Source of the DNA: Termitomyces sp. T153
Lineage: Eukaryota > Basidiomycota > Agaricomycetes > Agaricales > Lyophyllaceae
Length of the DNA stretch: 64,000 nucleotides
NCBI GenBank assembly: GCA_018296165.2
Contig: JACKQL020000004.1
Location: 620,001-684,000, forward strand
Direction of reading: 5' to 3'
Part shown: piece by piece, positions 49,356 to 59,740 of the stretch
Position numbering within the stretch: the first letter of the stretch is position 1
How the letters are laid out: each line of letters starts with the position of its first letter
Notes under the pieces: model-generated
What the model was told of the DNA's origin: nothing
What the model saw: only the letters and a program-made list of their open reading frames with translations
Databases searched by the model: none
Position numbers and translations under genes: made by a program

Positions 49356-49980
49356 GGGAGACTGGAGATCTAGGCCAATTACAATGGATTTCTGTTTTTG
49401 GATTGGAGTCTAGATTTGGTTGTTGTTGAGTGATTGTTCCAGAAGCTCTAGAGTAAATTTTCCAGACACTGGCACTGGGAATCCTTAGACTTGTTCTCTT
49501 TGGACCTCCTTCTGCCAGTTGTGTGATTGAGCCACAGCCTCCAGAGGTTGCCCTTACAGTATAATTGAAAAGGTACACATTGGCAATGTGAGAATGCTGA
49601 CCAGGCTACCTGATAAATAAAGTTGCTTTCCTAGAATATATAACAACATAGTGTAATGGTAGTATAAATAAGCCTTGTCTTACTCTACTATCTATAATCA
49701 CAAGGTTGGTAGTTCAAATCCTACTTATATCAACCAATCAAAACATAAAAATCCCTTGCTAACTAATAATCATGTAATAATTAGACCAATTGAAGGATTT
49801 CTTTGCCATGTCATTGCTTAGGCCTAAACTTTAGACTTGTTCTCTTTGGATCTCTCTCTGCCAGGTGAGTAGCTAGAACTCTGGGATTTCTTGTAGAGCC
49901 TGAATCAGCTTTGGATCTCTCTCTTCTAATTGTGTGATTGAGCCATGACCTCATGAAGTTGCTCTTAAAATCACCCTCAA
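49356..49980 (+). repeat. G2 leader fragment of the older copy, right part, with a partial second copy
   Basis: 49370-49565 matches in inverted orientation the leader at 48800-49080; shared words include TCCAGAAGCTCTAGAGTAAA and CAGTTGTGTGATTGAGCCAC. 49830-49975 is a second partial copy of the same leader with GGTGAGTAGCTAGAACTCT. Between them lies the tRNA-like stretch near 49640-49735. No coding function is seen. Confidence 0.65.
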
Positions 49981-50237
49981 GAGTAGCATGCTATGATGCT
50001 GAACCTTTTTTTATTATTTCAGACTTCAAACCATCTTGCTGGACACAATTAGAATCAATCTGTGTGCAATGTCACATGTAAAAGTTTTCACAATGCTTTC
50101 AGATTAACATGATAAATTCATGTAACAGAACAATATAATTGCTCTAGGAAAGATATACTAGTCAGTGATTGATTTGTCTATTCAGTTACTAAACAAGTCC
50201 AGATGAAAACATCAGATAATATATATCAGATTATAGA

Positions 50238-53200
50238 TCAAACATGACATTGTGCCCAATTCTCACCAAATTTGCATAATGAAAAATTCATATGATAAGA
50301 AGGGTGAGATGAAATAATGAGAGTATTGAGTGGGTGATATAATGCATTATGAGCATAATCAGGAACCCACATTAAATGATGTGTAGTAGGGGCCAATGTA
50401 ATCCAGCCACTATCTGTGCACTTCCACATAGCATATTGAGTATTCCAGGCTTTCAAAGTGTGATTGTGTGAGCTAGAGGCAATGGACTTCCCATCTGGTG
50501 AAAATGAAATAGATGTGGCTCTGTGAGTCCAGTCATTGGACTCTTCCATGGGTACACTAAAAGCATCCCAGACCCTCACAGATTTGTCATATGAGCCAGA
50601 GACAATGGACTTCCCATCTGGTGAAAATGCAACAGATGTGATCCTGTGAGTATGGCCATCCAATTTCTGCAGCTGTGCACCATTAGAGGCATCCCACACC
50701 CTCACAGATTTGTCATATGAGCCAGAGACAATAAACTTCCCATCTGGTGAGAATGCAACAGATATGACTGTGTCAGTGTGGCCATTTAACTTCTGGAGTT
50801 GTGCACTACTAGAAACATTCCACACCCTCACAGATTTATCATCTGAGCCAGAGACAATAAACTTTCCATCTGGTGAGAATGCAACAGATCTGACCCAATG
50901 AGTGTGGCCATTTAACTTCTGTAGCTGTGAACCACTGAAAGCATCCCACACCCTCACAGATCTGTCATGTGATCCAGAGATAATGAACTTCCCATCTGGT
51001 GAAAATGCAACAGATTTGACATAGCCAGTATGGTCATTTAAATCCTGCAGCTGTGCACCACTGAAGGCATCCCACACCCTCACAGATCTGTCATCTGAGC
51101 TATAGACAATGCACTTCCCATCTGGTGAAAATGCAACAGATTTGACATAGCCAGTATGGCCATTTAAATCCTGCAGCTGTGCACCACTGAAGGCATCCCA
51201 GACCCTCACAGATTTGTCAAATGAGCCAGAGACAATGAACTTCCCATCTGGTGAGAATGCAACTGATGTGACCCAGTGAGTGTGGCCATTTAACTCCTGC
51301 AGTAGTGCACCACTGGAAGCATCCCAGACCCTCACAGATTTATCATATGAGCCAGAGACAATGGACTTCCCATCTGGTGAAAATCCAACAGATGTAACCC
51401 AGTGAGTATGGCCATTTAACTCTGGCAGCTGTGCACCACTGGAGATTCCTTGCACCCTCATAGATCTGTCATATGAGCTAGCGACAATGGATTTCTCATC
51501 TGGTGAGAATTCAACAGATGTGACCCTGTGAGTGTGGCCAATTAACTCCTGCAGCTGTGCACCCCTGGAGACTTCTTGCACCCTCATAAATCTGTCATCT
51601 GAGCCAGAGACAATGGACTTCCCATCTGGTGAGAATGAAACAGATGTGACCCTGTCAGTATGGCCATTTAACTCCTGCAGCTGTGCACCACTAGAGGCAT
51701 CCCACACCCTCACAGATTTGTCATATGATCCAGAGACAATTGACTTTCCATCTGGTGAGAATGCAACAGATGTGACCAAGTTAGTATGGCCATTTAACTT
51801 CTGCAGCTGTGTACCACTGGAAGCATCCCAGACCCTCACAGAGTTGTCATCAGATCCAGAAACAATGAACTTCCCATCCAGTGAGAATGCAAAAGATATG
51901 ACAGAGCCAGTATAGCCATTTAACTCCTGCAGCTTTGCACCATTGAAGGCATTCCACACTCTTATAGATTCATCAAATGAGCCAGAAACAATGGACTTCC
52001 CATCTGATGAGAATGCAACAGATGTGACCCAGTGAGTGTGGCCATTCAACTCCTGCAGCTGTGCACCACTGGTGGCATTCCACACTCTCACAGTATTATC
52101 ATTTGAGCCAGAAACAATGGACTTGCCATCTGGTGAAAATGCAACAGATGTGACCTCATCAGTATGGCCAATTAACTCCTGCAGCTGTGTACCACTGAAA
52201 GCATCCCAGACCCTCACAGATTTATCATATGAGCTAGAGACAATGGACTTCCCATTGGGTGAGAATGCAACAGATGTGACCAAGTCAGTGTGACCATTTA
52301 ACTCCTGCAGCTGCACACCACTGGAAGCATCCCAGACCCTTACAGAGCTGTCATCTGAACCAGAAACAATGAATTTCCCATCTAGTGAGAATGAAAAACA
52401 TTTAACTGGGGTTTTCTGCAGTATGCTCACTTTGAACATTGTCAGTCTTCTTTCACCCATTAAAGATGGAATGAAGGAAAATTGCTTTTTCCATCTTTGT
52501 GTCAAGTTGCTATCACTTGACCATGTTGCTAATGCTGAAAGGTATAAATGTGGTGTGGACAAGGCTGCTGGACTTGATGTAAAATTGGCAGCAAAATTTG
52601 CTGTCTCATTGATGTTTTGCATGAGATATAAATGATTGTCATTCTGTTCCTATCATATCATCAATCTTATTGAATAGGTCAAAATTAGAGCTATCTTGCC
52701 TTCATAATACATTTGGAAACTTGTTGAAGCATGATATGACACTGTTTTGATAATTGAAGTAGATTCATAACCTCTATCCAAAACAGCACATGAATTTCAA
52801 GGAAACTTTCTAATTTGTGCATAATATTTCTGTGCTCTCTAGGTATGGCTTTCATTATGTGTTGTGCCCAGTGTTGACATGTATATTGAAGAACACCTGA
52901 TATTTTTTCCCTGATACAAGTCTGAAGATTGGGCACCTGTGAATCCTCAAAAAATGATGAAGGTAAATTGCAGATATTGAACTGGAGGTCCCTTTGCATA
53001 ATATCAAAGCATGAATGGGCAAGTAGAGCATGATAAGAGGCTGCATCACAAGATATGTCTATGTAACTTGAAGAATTGTTGAAATGTGTTACACAGATTT
53101 TAGATGATCGTCCCTGAGCAAATATGAAGTCTGGAAAAGAAGCATGATACCAAAAGATCTTATTATCTTTGGTATATAAAACAGAATGGAGCTTCTTAAC

Positions 53201-55771
53201 AAGATCATCAGCTCGCTCCTCCATATCCTTTACATTTAGAGTATTACAGAGTCCTGCAGCAACAGAAGTGGATATACGCTCTTCTGTACAAAGAATTGTA
53301 TGTAGGATTTTTATACGAGCCTGAAGATGATCCTTTTGAACTTGAACAAATGCTTTAGACAGTATTTGATGATACAAATTATCAATTAATGTTGTTGGAT
53401 CAGGAAAATCTGGCAATTCTGACAATTTTTTATTGGTTGTAGCATCAAGCAGCTGTCTCATCAGATCATGTTGCTCTTCTGAGGTTCCTGATGATATATA
53501 CCTCACAGCTGTTGAAGCATATATAAACAGACCATTTGCCTTTATTCCAAGCTCTTTGAGTTCAGGCTTATTCTGGAATACTGGGAGGGCATCATGCAAG
53601 TATGTCATGATGTCAGCATCAGCCTGCTCCTTAGCTACATCTTGAAGATGACAAACTGAGTCAGGTGGAAAGGTGTTGCATAACTGAACAAGTAAAGGAT
53701 CTGGTCGGCTTGTGACAAGAAACTTAAGCCCTTGCAAATGTCCATTCTTGATAGTTAGAAGCAGCTCTTGGAGAAATTCTAATCCTGCCCTCCCCTCAAT
53801 TTCATCCAAAGCATCAATAATTATAAGATATGGTGGTAGCTCTAAAGAGCGATTTTTGAGGGATTTTTCCCAAGGGCCTACTAAGAGGCCTTCCATCTGT
53901 TTTGCCAACTTTTTGTTGACAGAGCTCCTATCTGCTGCCAGCAGAGACTTTGCAAAAGTTTGTGAATGATAAGCAAGCTGATAAACAAGAGTGGGAATAA
54001 TATATTTTTGATGTTTTGTATCTTCAAACTGTTGAGAGCAAAAGAAGCTGGCCTGCAATATATTCAACACACCCTTGCCCTCATCAAAGTCATGGGCTAT
54101 AGTATAAGCAATAGTGGACTTTCCTGATCCAGCATGGCCAGTCAGCCAAAATACCTGTGGACTATTGGATGATGAGTCTTGGGCCCAAATACGAATCTGT
54201 TCAAGAATTGCAACACGTGTGTTTGGTGTGCAAAGTCCACGAGATAATGTTTGCACATTATCAGGATTAGCATCATACACTGCTCTCTCAGAATGGGGCC
54301 AGTTGATCAGTTGCATTTGCTAGAGCATAAGTCAGTTCAGCACATCTAAAGTCTTTGTTAATGATTTACATTGAGTGATAGCCACAAATCTTCAGTGTTC
54401 TGATCAATCTTAAGAGCAAGTTTCATCTTAGGTAATATGTCTTCTCTGCTTGTAATCAAGGAAGCTGAAGCAGGGACAACAGAAAGGAGCCTTTGTATAG
54501 ATATCTCTGGTTTAGTATCACTTGGTAGTATAGGCCCAGCTAATGAGTGTAAGCAACAATGTGATCTCAAGCAAAGAAGATACATACTGAGCACACTAAG
54601 AGTGATTTTCTGAGGACTATTTTGCAAAGTTTTCACAATGGATTCCACTCTCTGCATAATCTCTACCTTATGCAGATAAGTCACAGAATGTGTTTTAATC
54701 TCTGTCAGCCTGTTCCAGTCATCCAAAGCCATCTTCTGAAGTCCCTGATCCACATTAAGCCTATAGAAGATGCCAGGCAAGTTCTTATATTGCCTGACAA
54801 AGCTTTCAACAGAAGCTTCACAGCTAGTAGATATATTCAATAAAATCTTCATGAATTTTGAGGTGAATAACTTGGTGGGCTTCCATGAAATGTGGCCAGG
54901 ATGTCCTGCTCCTATGCTCACAATGCAGGCAACTGGTTGCGAGGTGCCAAACAACAATTCTGCCTCTTCGAGAACAAAGCTAATGGGATTGTTGTACCCA
55001 AGATCGGCACCAATAAATGCCTCATCAAGCCCTCTAGAACCAATGGACACAGCTTTGAAGAAATGAGGAGTAGCAGTGGTGGCACGAGCAGCTTCCACCA
55101 CAGTGCAATTATATCCTTGATTTGCCCTTACCTTATATGACCTAAAATGGCGTGGAGTCATATTAGAAGAGGGAAGAGCTGTTACAAAACTTGAAGAGTT
55201 CTATATCAGCATGGACATAGTACCATCAAAATTACCACATACCTCTTGCATGCAGGATCCTCCTCTTGCATCAAGACATCTGCTGGAAAATCAGCAGACT
55301 TCAAGATATCTTCCATTGCAGAGACAAAGGTGGAAGCCTTGAACTTCTCTGATCCCATACTGAATATCTTGATGTCGGAGTAGACTTTCTTGCTGAAGTC
55401 AACATACTTCTGTATAGCCAAGCTAATAGGCATACGAAGTCGTCCGAGCATCAATGCAATGATACTGTTCTACGTAAGTGCCTGATTGGATGCATGACAG
55501 CCTGAATGAAACACATACCCGCCTGTTCCAACACCACTAATTATATCAAAATAGTCACAGGGCTTGGGCATAGATGCAGCCTGCTCCAAGTGCTTGAGTT
55601 GATACATGATTTCCTCAAGAATAACAAGCTCAGACATTCCACGGATACCACCATCATCTAACAGACCAATCCAATACCACTGTCAGAAACCATGCTTTAC
55701 TGAGAAACAAACATACCTAAGGCTAGAAGCCTCAACCCACGCTGAATCTTGTCAGTATTGGCATTTGCCAT
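50238..55771 (-). CDS. NLR: patatin-like - NACHT - WD40 protein
   Basis: Fungal NOD-like receptor of about 1755 residues in six exons: 55717-55771, 55519-55657, 55243-55464, 54370-55189, 52700-54319 and 50238-52649. All joins keep phase; intron 5 is GC-AG (A-A-G|GCAAGA). The patatin-like domain (1 to about 290) starts with the oxyanion-type DDGGIRG (19-25). The nucleophile elbow reads GVGTGG (60-65) with Gly at the Ser position, and the Asp motif reads IGADLGYNNP with Gly199 where Asp is usual. The domain is probably not a lipase. NACHT has an intact P-loop (GHAGSGKS, 473-480) and Walker B (LIIIDALDE, 577-585). Sixteen 42-residue WD40 repeats (about 1032-1700) are nearly identical. Such proteins mediate self/non-self recognition and cell death; the ligand is unknown. 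The open frames look intact despite a TE-filled setting. Confidence 0.9.
50400..52420 (-). repeat. Sixteen 126-bp WD40-coding repeats
   Basis: In-frame 126-bp (42-codon) units with the consensus pattern GHTxxVTSVAFSPDGKSIVS then GSxDxSVRVWDA. Most variation falls on the few residues after GHT and around GSxD, and the first and last units are the most divergent. CpG is almost absent across the array. Confidence 0.95.
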
Positions 55772-58500
55772 TGTAGTCTCGGTCGATGATAATGATATGA
55801 GGACTTGAGTTGAAGTGGGAAGGAGAGCGTTAAAACACCTCCATCACTAATTGGTGAGGCAATGCATTCTCACGCTTGGGCCCAACAGCTGCATTAAGGT
55901 TGGTTGTTAAACCACATCATGTAAACAAGATAGGTCTTGCGCATTGGAGAAGCCAATCGTACGTTGTAATGTCCCTGCTTGAAATTGCCTTTGAACGTCT
56001 CCAGCTCGTCAATTTCCATCCACGTCGACCTCCAACCGTCCCCAGCTCGTCAATTCCCGTCCTCGTTGACCTCCCGTCTTCACCTTTGCTGCCGTCAACC
56101 CTCCGATCGTGTTAACCAACGGGAACTTAACCACTCGCTCGTTCCTCGGCATTCCCAAACTCCGCATCTCTTATGTTGCCCAGCCAAGCTCTATCCCCTG
56201 ATTGCAATAGCGCAATGCTTGCAGTGTCCTACAATTTTGTCCAACTTAAGATCTTGAACAAGCTCCAAGTCCAGACTGTCCTCGAGATTGTGCAGTTGCC
56301 CTTCGATTTACACTAGCACTCGTTTCATTTCACTTCTCTATTATTTATTCTGCTCGGAAGCCTCTCAAGCTTGCGAGTGACGAGAGGATTCCATCTAGTA
56401 GTGAAAAACAGCTCTTGCCGGTGAATGGCATCAACAACCGAAAGCAAGACGCGTCTGCCTCAGACCCAATATGGTTAGTACTAGTATTCCCTCAAAGGAA
56501 CAGTGACAGATTGAAGAGAATTTTAAAAGAGAGAAAGTAGAGACAGGCCCGGGATACTGCTGCAAGAGTCGACCACCACCAAGGGCCCTCCACGAGGAAT
56601 TCAACCGATGGGTCAATAGGTCCAAATTTCCAGTCGGCCACTCTGTATAGTAACTCGAACTTTCATCGGAGTTGTCCATGACCACTTCGATAAGAAAGGG
56701 CGCCATGCTTGTGATACTCCAGCGACGGAAATTTTGGAGTATCTCGCTATTTCGTCGTGCGATGCTGTCAAAAGTCACCGTATAGCGACATTGAACGACC
56801 TGCAGAGTATAATGTGGTTATTTCCTGCGAGGGGATAGTTTGGCGGATCTGGTAAGAATATAATTCAGAGGAGTCCTAGGTCCTCTGGTATTGCGATGAG
56901 AACAGCATCTCCAGCGTTATAAGGTACCTCATTAGAAGGGAGTGTAGTTTCGTGATCTTCCAGATGAGTTCCCTGGCTTGTCGTTGACGTGATGGACTGG
57001 GAAGGGAGATTCCTCGAGAGAGAGGAATAGGAAAACACCAGATGGTGGCTTACAACTGCTGCCGAGAGCACAAGTTTCGAGGTTTTGGCCAAGTCTAGAC
57101 TATAAGAAGTAGCGTGCATCGATAGCATCTACCTTATCTCTTGTCAAAAGCTTCGCAAGGACTGGCGTGATATACTTACTGTGTTTTGAAACCTTGACAG
57201 ATGAGCTTCAGAGGGCGATTAGCGGACCTTTGAAATGTTGGCTTCCAAGCAAATTTAGTGTCTTATTAAATGCAATGCCCACTTTTGTCCTTTGACACAA
57301 TGTACGATCTGTAGGTCCCAGAACAATAGACCAAGTCTCTGGGTCCCAAGACAACATGGGAAGATTGCCCCGTGATGGAAGATGATTCTAATCTGCACGG
57401 CTCAATTGATACTCAGGCTAGCAGTCAGCGAAGAAGCTTGTGTGCTGCCGAAGGGTAATGAAGACGAGACGAGAAAAGGTTGGAAGCAAAACAAAAGAAG
57501 GTTCGATGAAACCGATGCTCGGGGCTTTCTCTTTGTCATATACACAAAAAGGGTATGTACGCAAGGTAACAATAAACTCTGAAATTTGGACTTGACTCTA
57601 CTCCACATGGGTTAGCCAGTCTAAGAGCAACAGCAATACATGTTGAATTATTACCACCTGTGGTTCCCACATATCCCGCCTAATGAGGCATGTAGTATGG
57701 GGCCGTCCCCTTTGACTTGGCTTGGCCTGACTCAAACAGGCCCGGCTTGGCTGACGGCCTGAAGCCAGGCCAGGCACATCGCTACACAGAACGAGCGGGA
57801 TCAGGTCTGCCGGTCGCCCATCCATCCGCAGCTCCGCAAAACTATCATATGTTTCAACTTGATTTCTCATCTCCTGAATGCAGGACTTGATGCGGATTCG
57901 CGTGTTCCATGTCACTCAAAATACCGAAGATATGTTTCAACCAGGCGTGGCATCCTCAAATTGCAGGACAAAAGATTGTCATTTTTGAGTTCAAGCCAGT
58001 GGCAAAATAATCAGTATTCAACAGTTGCTGGGATGATCTATACCTCTTCTTTATATTCAGAGTTGTCTTTGCTGCCGATTTTAGCCATTTTTCCCCTTCA
58101 CTTTCGTAACAATCGCACCTTGAAATCGTGGCGGCTGTGAAACTTCGAAGTTGAGACATCAGTTCGCTACTGAAACATGTGAAAACGGCTCACATCAAGT
58201 CATTTCCTTGCGTACTTCGACATCTGAGGTACAATCATCACATGCAGCAATCGCGAACAGGTAAGAGGTCTCTTGTGAAGTGTTGGAACAGCTTTTGTCT
58301 TTCGGGAGTGCAGTCGGGATATGTGTAGCGAGTGCCTAGGATCTGAATACGAAGTTCTAAACGCTCAGTGAGAGTTTGTGCCATCTCCAAGCTCTTCTTC
58401 GCGTGCGCCCATTGTCACCGCATGGCGTCTCAATCTTCAGAGCCCAACTGGTCACTTGGACTCCCATGATCTTGGATGAACTCACATGAAAGGTTTTCTC
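55772..58500. other. Intergenic: NLR promoter and unassigned frames
   Basis: CpG returns to normal here. Near 55995-56080 a motif of about 42 bp (CAGCTCGTCAATTYCC...GACCTCC) is repeated twice in the presumed NLR promoter. Two minus-strand frames, 56865-57128 and 56431-56778, could be exons of one gene because the second has a good acceptor (CTCTGCAG). I recognise no domain and could not build a start. From about 58.25 kb similarity to the upstream region of secreted-protein gene 1 begins. Confidence 0.4.
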
Positions 58501-58507
58501 TATAAAA
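58501..58507 (+). promoter_or_regulatory. TATA box of secreted-protein gene 2
   Basis: TATAAAA, 73 bp upstream of the start codon; the counterpart of 28152-28158. Confidence 0.65.
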
Positions 58508-58573
58508 TGGGTCATTGGACACGTTAAGTGGATTTCTTGAGAAAGCCTCGAATTACGACTCTACAACCTGACA

Positions 58574-59428
58574 ATGCGCTTTGGAATCCTCTTCGCGTCA
58601 GTCGTGTCTCTGCCGTTCCTCTTCGTTGCGGCTGCCCCTACTGAGTCCGAAACGATCGGCGGCCTAACGACTGGCGAAATCATCAACTTGCTTGGGATCG
58701 GCATCGTCCAAGATATCGACGTTACTATCACTGTATGTCGTTTTTCGCTACCCTGTGTACACCTAGGCTGGAAACAAGTCCTAATGAATAGTTCACTCAG
58801 CTCGAGAGTTTGCTTGATAATCAAGTCTCGTGAGTTCAGCTATTTTCGCAATGTCGAGACTCTTCAAGATAACACGCCCCTCAAAAAGAGTCAATTTTGA
58901 TGGTCCGTTATTACGATATATTTTGAAACGATGCTTAATTTTCACAGCGAAAAACCCGCTTCCCTTCGAGTTAACCATCGATCGCGTGGTCAGCTCTGCA
59001 GGGCTCAACGGCACTGTTTTTGCCACATTCGATCATACCTTCTCCACCCTTTTGTCCACTCCCTTTGTCATTCCACCCCTCGGCACAGCGAATTCGGGCA
59101 CCTTCAATAATGTCACTCTCACTCAAGGTGCGATGGCGACCCTTGTTATTATCCCGGAAGGTGTCCTAGATTTGACGAATACGAACGTGTTTGTCCGGTA
59201 TGTAGATTTTCTTCCGTAAATGTGTATGAATTACGAAGATATATATGTCTGACTGCATGGATTTGTAGCGCGGGGACTATCCAGGGCAAGTTGGGCTTTC
59301 CTCTTCAGATCGATGGCTTGAAGCAGTCGAGTGTGCCAACGACGTAAGTGAAGATCTTCACGCCATATTCACGATGATGGAGTGATGGCTACCTCTACAG
59401 GTACAATCTTGCCCTGACGGCGGCTTGA
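58574..59428 (+). CDS. Small secreted protein, paralogue 2
   Basis: Predicted 184-residue secreted protein with six exons at 58574-58732, 58801-58829, 58889-58902, 58948-59197, 59269-59343 and 59401-59428. Each exon has a counterpart in the gene at 28237-29083. Exons 1, 2, 3 and 5 are equal in length (159, 29, 14 and 75 nt). Exon 4 is 12 nt longer (extra LLST after HTFST), and the last exon is 6 nt longer. The signal peptide (MRFGILFASVVSLPFLFVAA) and the blocks NPLPFELTIDRVVSSAGLN, GTANSGTF and GKLGFPLQIDGLKQSSVPT are kept. The mature start differs (PTESETIGG against PAGSETIGG). Candidate N-glycosylation sites are NGT and NVT. Function unknown; the LEA-2/DUF3712-like fold is only a guess. 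It converges with SMC4, 312 bp apart. Confidence 0.85.
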
Positions 59429-59740
59429 ACTTAACTTTTAGTTTGTCATGACAATGTACTACAATGTTGTCTGGTGACCATGGGACCAAATGATCACAAC
59501 TTTTGTACCTATTCTGTAGACACGTGAATATTCGAGACGAGGGTGGCCTCAGTACGATCAAGCGATCTTAAATGCTTTTTGTAGCTGGAACATCATCGGT
59601 ATACAGGTATTATCAACTGGTATACTATAACGACACAAAGGAACTATCTATACATGTACAAAGACAACAATTTGAGTAGCACTGTCACCTTTCAACTTCA
59701 ATAAATTAAACGAAGACGTTGTAATTGAAATACAAGCGAA
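59429..59740. other. Convergent 3' spacer
   Basis: 3' flanks of secreted-protein gene 2 (+) and SMC4 (-). No coding frame. Confidence 0.6.

Noticed and set aside
50400..52420. Regular short repeats resembling a CRISPR array
   Set aside because: The 126-bp units are in-frame WD40 codons without unique spacers, in a eukaryotic gene.
50710..52635. Plus-strand open frames across the WD40 region
   Set aside because: They are antisense shadows of the repeat array; the minus frame carries the domain.
56431..57128. Two minus-strand frames as exons of one gene
   Set aside because: A good acceptor precedes the second, but there is no recognised domain, start or donor to join them.
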